Shown: positions 11,377 through 20,755 of the stretch, piece by piece
How positions within the stretch are numbered: position 1 is the stretch's first letter
How the letters are laid out: the number at the start of each line of letters is the position of its first letter
From: Motacilla alba alba
Lineage: Eukaryota > Chordata > Aves > Passeriformes > Motacillidae
NCBI RefSeq assembly: GCF_015832195.1
Contig: NC_052021.1
Coordinates: 310,001 to 374,000, forward strand
Direction of reading: 5' to 3'
DNA: 64,000 bases
The notes under the pieces: generated by a model
What the model was told of the DNA's origin: nothing
Seen by the model: the letters and a program-made list of their open reading frames with translations, nothing else
The model's database searches: none
Made by a program: the position numbers and the translations under genes

Positions 11377-11649
11377 GGTACAACCACAAAGAAACTCTCT
11401 TAACTTCATCACTTATTGACTACCTTGTGTTACATAGCTCTTCTATAATACGTATTTCTTTTTGCTTGTTTGAATCACTTCTCTTGCTTGCTTTAAGCAT
11501 TGCTATTTTACACCACAGCAAATTGAATACAATTCAAATCTGGTAGTAGTTACTATTTACTGTTCTAATAAGTCTCGTCCATTCCAAGATCTTAATTCAA
11601 AGCCTTCATCTATGTCTATAGTTGCATCCACCATCTCTGGAAGATTTTG
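11377..11649 (-). other. ERV-F 3' untranslated or decayed env tail
   Basis: This lies between the env TM remnant and the PPT. It is AT-rich with no frame that I can assign. Confidence 0.4.
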
Positions 11650-12135
11650 AGAACTTTTTGTGATTCTATTTCCTATGTCTCTCTCTTGTACGATAAAAAC
11701 TTCTTTGATAGTTTTGTCGCACACACTGAAGTATACAAGGTACTACTACTAGTATCACCACTAAAAAAACCAACACACATAAACCTATTTTGCAAAGTTC
11801 CCTTAACCAAGGTGCAAAGTTCCATCCTTTGAGCAAATTGTCTAACCACGATCAACCGTCTTCTTTGATTTGAACTGTTAGATCTTTCAGCTTTTGTATG
11901 ATTTTGAATTGGACAGGCACATGGTGTCTGAGCCTGCTGCCTTGGCTAAGGTCACCCAAATATTTGTTTTCAGTTGTTCCACAGGCAAATCTCCAGTGCA
12001 AGAAGCAAGCAAAGCTATCCAGTACCAGTGTAACACTCGATTTAGCTCCATACCTTTCGTGAACTATTTTTTGGCAAAAGAATTTCCCATATATTTTAAC
12101 CCGCAAATTCTGGGTTTTTTTACCTTCCCAGAGTT
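11650..12135 (-). pseudogene. env: ERV-F env, transmembrane subunit remnant
   Basis: Two minus-strand frames (12106-11852 and 11855-11673) show the pattern of a retroviral TM ectodomain: a Cys pair region (FACFLHWRFACGT), a helical stretch (VQFKIIQKLKDLTVQI), then a hydrophobic membrane segment read with a frame change. A TGA follows IKEDG, where similar proteins have Trp. The SU subunit is missing: only about 270 bases separate the integrase end from this fragment. The type of env is uncertain. Confidence 0.5.
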
Positions 12136-12409
12136 TCCTGAAGACTAAACAACTGTGTTAAAAATGGGTAATTTCACCTTTAAAAATCCAAGGAGGGGAT
12201 CCACTCAACGGAAACCAAACATTTGCCAAAAGAGCTCTATGAAACCAACAATTCACACATTTGTCATTGACGTAAAATCAAGGTTTGCAGGTTCCACAAG
12301 TGAACAAGGTACGTCAGGAGTGACCCGTAGTCTCCCTGTTTGGCTCACGTCTTCACACTTGTTACTCCGCTTTTGGACTCGTCAGCGCATTCTCGTGTGT
12401 GATATGGTT
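12136..12409 (-). other. ERV-F pol-env junction, env mostly deleted
   Basis: Short decayed sequence between the integrase C-terminus and the TM fragment. A normal SU would need over 600 bases here, so a deletion is inferred. No motif is readable. Confidence 0.4.
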
Positions 12410-13110
12410 TGACGTTCTTCGCTGGAACCCACTTAGGTCCCGCACCTGTAGAGACACAAGCATACCTCTTGCCCCAAGTTATTAGTTGGAAAGGACCTTC
12501 AATTTGTCCTGCCTCAGGACTTCTAATTAAAATGGGAATTTTCTTTCAGTTTCACCTGTGTGTTATTTGAAAAATGCGTAAAAGTTGGCGGATTGGATTC
12601 TGCAAAAGAGGTGTTCAAAAAGTTAAAACATTATAAAGTTTTGCTCAATCTCATCTGTGGCGTCACCTCTACTCCCCCCTTCTGTTGATCTAGAATGCAT
12701 TTTATTGTGTGATGTGTCCTTTCAATAATTGCTTGAGCTGTGGGGGAGTGAGGAATACCAAAGGTATGATGAACACCCCAATCCATTAAAAATGTGGCCA
12801 CTTTTTGGGATGTATATGCAGAGCCATTGTCTGTTTTTACTTCTTGGGGCACAGCCAGTGAAGCAAATGCTTGCAAAAAATGTTGACAGGCATGATTACA
12901 TGTTTCCTTTTGTGTGGACAGAAGTGAAGACTACACCTGAGAACGTGTCCACTGACACATGGATGTTTTTAAATTTCCCAAAGGAAGGGTACTTATTGAT
13001 ATCTGTTTGACATAATTGCAGGCTTTGCAAACCCTGTGAGTTGACAGCTCCTTTAGAAACAGGGGGTTGCATAAGCTGACAATCAGGGTAAGTACTAATG
13101 ATAGTTTTAG
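12410..13110 (-). pseudogene. pol: ERV-F integrase, core and C-terminal domain
   Basis: The first catalytic Asp is in QTDINKYPSFG with HVSVDTFSG downstream, the second in VKTDNGSAYTS, and the Glu in QAIIERTHH, so the DDE triad is readable in pieces across two frames (13213-12896 and 12876-12631). The C-terminal domain is visible near 12420-12480 (RYACVST, then GPKWVP). Stops and frameshifts separate these parts. The zinc-binding domain, RNase H and RT that should precede it are absent, because the protease lies only a few dozen bases upstream. Confidence 0.75.
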
Positions 13111-13136
13111 AATGGTGGGGTTCAATGTGGTCCCCA

Positions 13137-13777
13137 TCAAAGGCCCACTTCCAGTTTTTCTCCCCAGTGGGACAGTACATCTCTTCCCCATACAGTGAGA
13201 GGCTTCTGAACAATGCAGGGACGTACTGTCAGTGTCTTTCCTTCAGGACCTGTAATGGTAATCATGGCTTCACTTTGCAGACACACAATGGCACCTCCGA
13301 TCCCTGTGAGGGCACCCATAGGTGCTACCAAATTCCAATCACTTGGCCAAAATATGTGAAAATTCGCAGTGACATCTGCAGCAGTGTCTGGCATTCCTGT
13401 GATGTAAACTGGTCTACCAAGGTGAGTCAGGCTGCAAGTTAACTCTGGTTGGTTATGGCCTAAATGTTCCACCCAATAGCTATCAGAACTTGGGGTAGGG
13501 TTCCAAAACAGCAGAGTTAGAAATGAAGTCTCTTGATATGTGTTTTGCTTGGGTGTATTCAAAAGTTAAAAAAACCCACAATAGCTGTAGGTGTTTTTGG
13601 CTGAATTGCCATAGGAACACTAAATGCAAGAGCTAAAATTACTAGCTCTTCGTTACAGTTTAATAAAACAAGAGATAGAAGGACTAAAAGTCTGAAAATT
13701 CTGTTGCTGTCCTTGCCTATAATTAAGAAGTCTTGTCTGTTGGGAAATGCCAGTAATTCCTGTAGGGATACCTTCAT
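13137..13777 (-). pseudogene. pro: ERV-F protease with upstream spacer
   Basis: This is a retropepsin (aspartic protease that matures Gag and Pol). The frame 13562-13137 has the flap/core features GIGGAIVCL and WGRDVLSHWG. The catalytic triplet appears as DTAAD instead of DTGAD, a Gly to Ala change in the active-site loop. The preceding segment (13777-13559) is a hydrophobic spacer like the pre-protease region of ERV-D and ERV-E. The frame runs straight into integrase sequence. Confidence 0.7.
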
Positions 13778-13801
13778 AACAAAAGTCCTTTAAAAGGCAT
13801 A

Positions 13802-16345
13802 TTAATTTTGAAGTTGCCAACTCAAACCTTGCCCCTGGGGGTAGTGAAATGGGGCCACTTGAGGGATGGGTGGCTGAGGCACAAATAGTATCTGATTTGG
13901 GTTCCTTCTAGGTAAAGCCAAGGTAACTAAATTTTCTGGCAACTGAGATGCTGCTACTTGTGTCACCACACGGTGGTCCGCGCTCTTTGTTGAGTTTAAC
14001 AATAAAGGATTACCATCGATGTCAAACTGAGAATGACAATGCTTTGCCAAATATTTCCCTTTCCGACATTGAGGGAAAAAGTAGATGGCTTAGGTTGTGT
14101 TGCTGTTGTAAGACAATCCTTTTTCATGTGACCAGGCTTTCCATGATTAAAACATACCCCTGTAGCTGAATCCAACTGCACAGCCGCAACTTTTGTTTGT
14201 GCCTCAAGGATGTTTTCAAGTTTATCTCCCAGCTTATCTCCCACTTTATCTCCCAGATTTTCTCCCAACTTTTTTTCCCAATTTTTCTCCCAACAAGTCT
14301 TGATATTTTACAATCTGCTCCCCAAGAGCATTAGCTTGTACCATAGCAAGGTCCTGTGGGGTGTTAATCTTACTGCAAGCTGAAAGCATTTAAGGAATAT
14401 TAAGTTGGAGGCTGGTCAGGCAAAGCTAAAAAAACTTTGCTGCATTCCTCATTTGCATTAGTAAAAGTAAGGCTTTTAAGAATGTAGGGCTCTGCCTGCT
14501 CATCTGGGCACTGTGTTTCAACAGCTTGTGTTAGTTGATCTAAAAAAGTACCATAGGTCTCAGTCTCGCTTTGCATTAATATAGAGTAGCATTCACATGA
14601 GTACCTGCTGGTTCAACAGTCAGCAATGCTTTTCTTGCAGCATTCTTAATATCTGTGAGCACAGGCCTAGGCAGTACAACTGCCTGGTCTTCAGGCTTAT
14701 CATACAGATATTTTCCACCTAATGGAGCGATAGTAAAATGAGCATGATGACTATTCACATACATTTCAATTAACCTGTTAAGAAGTTTTTTCCACTCCAA
14801 ATCCTATAAAACTGTGAATTTGATAAAATCATAGAAGCCACGTTACAACAATCTGCTGGAACAAGGTCATAGAATTAAAAATACTTTTCACCACATCAAT
14901 AAAATAAGGAGAAGCCAACCCACTGTCCTTAATTGCTTGTCTAAGTTCTTTGATGTCATGATGTGACAGGGTTTCATACTGAGGGTTACAATTATTTCTA
15001 CCATACTTCACAAGCATAACCAGGAGTTGACTATTTAAAAAATCAAAATCCTTGTCTTGTCTAAAATTCCATCTGATAGCAGCCCAATCAGTTAAGTATA
15101 GTGAATTAGTTTCCAAATTGGTATCTGGAGCGTTCCCATTTTTTTCAAAAACCAAGGAAACCTCTGGGTGAGGTTGAAACAAATCAGGATTCTGTGTTAA
15201 ATTTGTGAGACCAGAGTTAGGTAAAACAAGACCACCATCTGAGTTATTTCCAGTGTGTGGTATTTGTGCAGCCTGAGACATTTGGGGCATGGATGCAGGC
15301 TGAAACATTTGGGCTGTCTGACCAAGCTCAGGATTAGAAAAATTTTGAAAACTTCCCATATTATCAACAGTGGAAACCCTTTCCCCCTCCTTCCGAGAAG
15401 CAGCAGCGTAGGAAGTGTTAGTAAAACAGTATTCAGGAAGGACAGCCTCTCTGGGAATGGTGCCAGCTGTTCCAAGAGCGGGAGGGCAAGGCCCAGGAGC
15501 AGAAATGTTCCAAGCCACTCCTGTGCTGGAGAAGGTGGTGGGAAGCTGTGTTGGTGCCATGGCAACTGCGGGGCTTTGGCAAAATGCCTGGGTGGCAGCA
15601 AGCTGCGAGCGGGAGCTCGGGGGATCTGAAGCAGACATGGCAGTGAAGGGAAGGGTGCAAAAGGTGGTAAAAAGTCTGTTTCTTCTTGCAGTGAACTGCT
15701 CAGGGGGGTGTCCTCTGTCTTGAGACCTGCCGCCCCCAGTCAGGCATCTCCCAATGTGGGCGCTCACGGCAGGGGAACTGCCCAAACTGTGGGATGCTGC
15801 CTGTGCCGTGGCAAGTCCACGCCGAAACCCATCTCTGGGCAGGCTCTGCCCGGTGTTGCCATCTGTGGCAAAGGAGCTGAAGCCCTCTTGGCTGCAAAAC
15901 ATGGCCCAGGAAGTGTGGGAAGCCCTGGACATGCTGCAGCCTCTGTCTGGAAGCCAGTCTCAGCAGTCGCGAGGGGGTATGAGGAGAAACCCAAAGAGCC
16001 AGGCTGTGGGGTTGCGTGTGCACCTGGTGAGCTGATCTGGAAAGCGGCAGGCGGAGGGGGTGCAGATAGGCATGGTGGTGGTTCTGCCAGGGCTAAGGCT
16101 CATGGAACCTGTGGGGGAATAGGAGAGAGTGCGCCAAAAGTGGATGAGGTGGGTTTGGAAGTGCCAGCAGAGTCAGAGACAGGGTCAGGCTGCCCCGGCT
16201 GGCCAGAGGGATCAGGAAAGGAGAGCCCCGACACAGAGACAGTGGCATGATCATTTTGAGACCCGGAAATAAGAACAGAGGGACCTGATATGGAGACAGG
16301 GAATGTGGGCTGGGACGCGGGGGGGGCTGGGTTAGGGCTAGAGCA
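13802..16345 (-). pseudogene. gag: ERV-F gag (linker, capsid, nucleocapsid), 5'-truncated
   Basis: The 5' end at 16345 opens directly in a Ser/Pro-rich linker (ISGPSVLISGSQNDH), so matrix is absent. The linker runs to about 15300 with frame changes. Capsid follows in the frame 15932-14829 (LYLTDWAAIRWNF), continuing at 14800-14576 with further stops. Nucleocapsid (14268-13996) begins with a repetitive GDKVGDKLGDKL stretch and holds one knuckle CFNHGKPGHMKKDC, where the second Cys has become His. The multiple breaks prevent any Gag product. Confidence 0.75.
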
Positions 16346-16352
16346 CTTCCAT

Positions 16353-16910
16353 TGCCGTGTTCTCCCACACAATGATGCTGTCGATGTACTGCAGAGGTTC
16401 TGGACCTTCACCCTACTCCAGTGTCACCTGGATCAGTCCATGGCAGATGGCGGGGCTGTGTTTCCACTCTAGGGCAGCCAGTTCCAGGTGTACTGCAGGC
16501 CCCTCCAGGTGAAAGCAAACTGAGGCCTACATTCTGTTGCCAGAGGAATGGAGGAAAATGCATTGGCAATGTCAATAGTGGCGTACCACTTTGCTGCCTT
16601 GGACTGCAGCTAGTACTGGAGTCCGGTACAGCAGCGCTCAGTAGTGGAGTAACTTCATTCAAGGCATGATAGTCCACTGTCTATCACCATTCTCTGTCAG
16701 ACTTGGTGAGTGGGCCTCACTGACAAGCCCTTGGCTCTCCAGCTCATGGATCATTTTCTGGATGGAGATCATGTCATCTCGATTCGTCCGATACTGCTGC
16801 CGGTGCACCATCAAGGTGGCAATTGGTACTCATTGCTCTTCCACCTTCAGGAGTCCTACTGCAGATGGGTTTTCTGATAGTCCAGGCAAGGTGTTCAATT
16901 ACTTCATGTC
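16353..16910 (-). pseudogene. pol: ERV-C reverse transcriptase, N-terminal half
   Basis: On the minus strand, after the solo LTR, one frame reads MKQ-like residues with an early stop, then VHRQQYRTNRDDMI, ELESQGLVSEAHSP and DYHALNEVTPLLSAAVPD, the fingers of an ERVL RT. Near the ERV-F junction the catalytic loop appears as LQYIDSIIVWEN, so the usual YIDD is now YIDS. Several hundred bases of palm expected between these parts are missing, showing an internal deletion. Non-functional. Confidence 0.75.
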
Positions 16911-16916
16911 TTCTGC

Positions 16917-17491
16917 TGTTGGAGTTCTGGATGCTGAAAATTTTAGACTTTCTGTGCTGACAGACTCTGACTCCCCAGAGAGTACTGCATTTGACCTGAG
17001 GCCATGGAGAAGGCTTCAGAATTGATTGATAACACTGGGATCACAGGTGTGTGGTTTGATTAGAAGTGTGTAATATCAGTGGGTGGAAAACTTGGAATTT
17101 AAGGTTTTAGAATATAGTAATATATCTAGAAAAAGATGGAGGTTTTAGGGCCGTGGCTGGTTGTTCTTCTTCACCTTCTTCTTTATGGGTTTGGGCAGTA
17201 TTTTGTAATTGGACAGAAAAGTCCGCATTGTGGACTTCAAGGGGATTAGTTATTGGGTTAAAGGTGAAAATAATTTAGGTGTCATTTCTTAATTGGATAG
17301 TTTAGCCTTAAAAGACCTTGTAATGAAAGATAGTGAGCCATTTTGTAGCCTGTTAGTAGAATGCTGTAGAACTTGTGATTTGTAATATAGATAAGAAATA
17401 ATAAACATCTAAGCCTGAACGTGAACAACTGTCTCAAGTGCTCTCAATCCCAACTTTGAAAGAGGCAGGAAAAAGAAGCTGAAAACCAGCA
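16917..17491 (+). mobile_element. Solo LTR inserted in ERV-C between protease and RT
   Basis: This is a 575-bp plus-strand LTR, TGTTGGAGTTC to AACCAGCA, with AATAAA near 17400. Flanks are TTCTGC (16911-16916) and CTCTGC (17492-17497), a 6-bp target duplication with one mismatch. On either side the ERVL frame is colinear (AALEAE before it, AEDMK after it), which confirms the boundaries. Confidence 0.8.
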
Positions 17492-17497
17492 CTCTGC

Positions 17498-17862
17498 CTC
17501 TAGAGCAGCTATTCCAAAAGCTCACCTGAGTCCCTTTGGGTCTTTGTAATAGCCGTTCCGGAGGAAGTCTATGCCCAGAATACATGGGGCCTCTGGGCTG
17601 GTCACAATGGGATGTTTCTGGCACTCCTTCCCAGTCAGGCTCACCTTGGCTTCTAACAGAGTCAATTGCTGTGATCCCCCTGTCACCCCAGCAATGAAAA
17701 CAGGTTCTGCCCCCACATGTCCTGAGGCATTAAGGTACAGTGTGCAGCAGTATCAACTAACACTTCATAATTCTGTGGCTCTCATGTGCCAGGCCATCGG
17801 ATCTACACCATCCAAAAGACCCAGTTTTCCCATGCCTCTCCCTGGCTAGAGGCAGGGCCCTT
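17498..17862 (-). pseudogene. pro: ERV-C protease
   Basis: The frame 17716-17522 has a retropepsin-like C-terminal half: TGGSQQLTLLEAKVSL, KHPIVTSPEAPCILGIDFL, then KDPKGLR. CILGIDFL is the family's conserved ILG(I/M)DFL block. The catalytic Asp region upstream (about 17740-17800) is decayed: the minus strand reads ...LVDTAAHCT by eye, with frame problems. The frame stops at 17522 before continuing toward RT. It is part of an ERVL gag-pro-pol without frameshift-type separation that I can see. Confidence 0.65.
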
Positions 17863-19690
17863 CTAGCCCTGGTTATCGTTTCTTTTTTGGGCATACATAC
17901 TAGATGTTCCTTCAAGTGGATCTAACAGATCAACCTCCCTTCTGTAATATCTGGCAGCTCGGTCATGGGAGGCTGAGGCTGCCTTCATTTTAGTGGAACT
18001 CCCTTGATTAGTGTTTCCCTCCTTGAGCTGATGCACCCATGCTGCCAGGACAGAAGTAGGTTTCCCATCCCACCTTCCCATGACTTCCCCATGGTTGCAC
18101 AGGAAGAACCACACGTCAGCCTGTGGGGTGTAGCCTCTTTTTTTAGCTGGGGGGCATTGGGCTCTGACTTTGGGGCATGTGACTCACACTGGTGCTTCAT
18201 TGATCTTCCTCACCTCCTCCCTCATCTCCCTCATCTCCTCTTTAAACTCCTCTTTGAGTTCCTTAACCATGGCAGAGACATGAGCCTGCATTGGGACATT
18301 GATCATACTTTCATAATTTTTAAGCTTGTTGGCAACAGAGCCCACTATCTCTTGGCTGGTGTCGGCATTAATTGTTGCAGTGAAGGTGGTGTATTAAAAT
18401 GGCCCTAGACTTGCCAGGTTCCACAACATTTGCCCTGTGCACCTGACCTTGTTGGGGTCATTATTATGCTGTTCATCCCTCCCAAAGAGTATCTCCAATA
18501 CTGCCACTTCTCTCAGCTGTTGGATCCCTTCCTCAAGGGTATTCCAGCGCATTCTATGGTGGTGTACCTGCATTCTCTCCCTGTGGACAAACTTCTCTCT
18601 GACACTCGTAAAAAGTCACTCCCAAAGGGAAAGAGACCCTGGCTCCCTTACAAAAATCTGATTCATACCTGAGTCCTGGGTCAAGGGTCCCAAATTCCTT
18701 GCCTCACTACCATTCAGTTGCACGCCTGTACCCATAAGGTCCCAGACCCAAAGTAACCAGATTGTATAAGCCTCACACCCCCGTCGTACAATGTCTTTGT
18801 GCAGATTATGGAGATTTTCATATATCAGGGACTCGGTGATGATCTCAACCTCTGGCTCCCCTGTGGGTTGCAAGGGCCATCCTTTCTTATCCCTATTATC
18901 TGGGTGCTCTGATTTCATCTTAGACTTCCTCATTTCCACAGGGGAGACTGCTGCTGGCTGTGTCTGCCCTTGCGGTTCAGCTGGAAGCTGGATGGTTGTA
19001 ATGTCTATGGGTTCCACTGCTGTACCATTAAGCTCTCCCTCTTTGAGGCAGGGTGAGGGTTTCTCACCAGCTGGAAAAATGTACTCCTTCAGGATCTGGC
19101 CCATCTCACATATCTCCTTCACTAGAACCCCCACCCAATCCAGGTGGTTAATTTCTGAGGTGGGCTGTGGGGCAGGGTCAGGCTCTGGGGCAGCATCCCT
19201 ATTCTCTGGGATAGGTATCAGGGTGGTTATCCAGGTAAATCTCCCCTTATCTCTAAATGTGAAATAGAATAGGCCTATCAGCAACACCAGCCACTGTATG
19301 ATATCATTAGCATTTAGAGAAGATTTGAACCCTTTGAAAACTGGTGGGGTAGACCCAAAGAGCTGGTTGAAGGAGAAAATTTCCCCTGGTGTTATTTCTT
19401 CACTGTGAATACCATTATTAAAGTAACTCCAAAACCATACAGTTAATGTGTGGTAGCTCTGAATCCATGTGCTTGCCTTCCAGAGGAAGTTAAAAACCCA
19501 TTAATTCCTCACCTCATTAACCCTTAGAGCAAACTGGGTAACAGCCACAGTAGCCTTATTTATAGGACCCACGTTTAGATAAGGGCCTGCAAATGGGAGA
19601 AATGTAGCCACAACCACGTGCCACCTGATTCAGGGTAAGCTCGACCACATGATGCTACCTAACGAGGTTTCTATATCCTGCACACAAAAA
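17863..19690 (-). pseudogene. gag: ERV-C gag
   Basis: The best open part is 19287-18616 (about 220 codons) with LDWVGVLVKEICEMGQILKEYIF, a proline-rich segment and LIYENLHNLHKDIVRRGCEAYTIWLL, which I read as ERVL-type Gag by position (between PBS/leader and protease) and style. A second segment, 18200-17863, is rich in charged residues (KMKAASASHDRAARYYRREVDLLD) and precedes the protease. No zinc knuckle is clear. Stops and frameshifts separate the parts. Gag identity rests mostly on location. Confidence 0.6.
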
Positions 19691-19748
19691 TGAAGTTACT
19701 CAAGAACTGTTATTTCTTTTTCCCCCTTTTTCTCACGATGCCCTTGGG

Positions 19749-19766
19749 CCCCACCGTTGGGGACCA
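19749..19766 (-). other. ERV-C primer binding site
   Basis: The minus strand reads TGGTCCCCAACGGTGGGG, five bases inside the LTR end (GAGACA). It begins with TGG as a PBS should. I cannot name the tRNA. The CCCC and GGGG could also pair as a small hairpin. Confidence 0.55.
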
Positions 19767-19771
19767 AAACC

Positions 19772-20558
19772 TGTCTCGGTTTAAAAGACAGGTGTCTGCT
19801 AATGAAGGCAGAAGCCTCTGTTGGAATGGAGAAAAAAAAAAACAAACCACCCTCTGAATTATTTTAAGTTGGAAATTAAGGGCCTCTCAGGCAAAGATAT
19901 GGGAATAGGAATAACAGTTCTTTGGTAGTATGTATAACAAGGCAAACAAAACAACACTAACTATGGCATTAACAACAAACAGAACCAGGGACCCAGTAAG
20001 AGTCTTCTTGACTGCAGGCACTTTCCTCTTAGGTGCAGTTACCGTCACAGCCGGCAGGAATGAGCAAAAATCCCGGGCTGGTGAGTGAGATGTATCAGAA
20101 GTTTCACAGGAGGTGAAACTGTGGGGAGGTGCCGGCAAGGCAGCAGGATGTTGGGCTACGGCAAAATCCAGGGCATTACCGAAGAAAACAGCAGGGGCGG
20201 GGCAGCGGCGGCCCGGCTCCGAGCAGGGCAAGGAGAGGTGAAGTTCAGGATTCCCGAGGCACACGAATGGCTGAGCTCCAGCGGTGCTGATGAATTCTCT
20301 CCGCAGTAAGCGGTAGCCTGGCTGTCCTCCTCCAATGCCAAAGAGCAAGGGAGAGCAGCTGCCCCCAACCCCAATTTTTACCTGCCCCCCATTCTTGTGG
20401 TATCTCTGTCCCCCTGAGAGAAAGTCCTAAAAACCAGACGAGTTCCCCCTCTCCACTGTCTCAAGCACCCAGTCATCAGTGCTTCTTAGCAACTTAGTGG
20501 GAAAAAAATCCACAAGCAACAAGGAAAGAAAAGGAAAGATAAAAACCAACCCCCAACA
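19772..20558 (-). mobile_element. ERV-C 5' LTR
   Basis: This is a 787-bp minus-strand LTR from TGTTGGGGGTTGG (20558 downward) to CCGAGACA (19772). It is bounded internally by the PBS. The centre (20030-20340) is GC-rich. I see no clear AATAAA on the minus strand, so the poly(A) signal is either changed or non-canonical. The matching 3' LTR is missing. Confidence 0.7.
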
Positions 20559-20717
20559 ATGAGGAATAGTAAATGTCTTTTCAAAAGTGTCATTGAGTTT
20601 AATGCAAAGGTTTGATAGTTGTGTAGATGAATGTTACAGAAGTTGATATTTTTGGATGAAATGAAAAATTAGGATGCTCAGGCCATGATGCAAGTGAGGA
20701 AATGAACACCAAACACC

Positions 20718-20755
20718 TTTTTTTTTTCTTTTTTCTTTTTTTTTAATTTATTTTG
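20718..20755. repeat. T-rich simple tract
   Basis: Nearly pure T with a few C and A. Confidence 0.9.

Larger units (their letters stand above)
10849..16345 (-). mobile_element. ERV-F, betaretrovirus-like element nested in ERV-C, no 5' LTR
   Basis: The 5497-bp insert is flanked by CTTCCAT at 10842-10848 and 16346-16352, inside the ERV-C RT frame. Its outer bases are TG (10849) and CA (16344-16345) on plus. On the minus strand the order is gag linker, capsid, nucleocapsid, protease, integrase, env TM fragment, PPT, 3' LTR. RT and RNase H are missing, and so are the 5' LTR, leader and matrix. It inserted after ERV-C and has itself decayed. Confidence 0.75.
8696..20558 (-). mobile_element. ERV-C, ERVL-type provirus, 3'-truncated and nested
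   Basis: The order on the minus strand is 5' LTR (19772-20558), PBS (19749-19766), gag (to about 17863), protease, RT, then RNase H and integrase ending abruptly at about 8696. No 3' LTR of its own is present. Three later insertions interrupt it: solo LTR 16917-17491, ERV-F 10849-16345, and solo LTR 8934-9292. Removing them in thought leaves one colinear ERVL gag-pol. Many stops and frameshifts show it is old. Confidence 0.8.

Noticed and set aside
15708..16250. 180-codon plus frame
   Set aside because: Antisense to the ERV-F gag linker with no recognisable domain.
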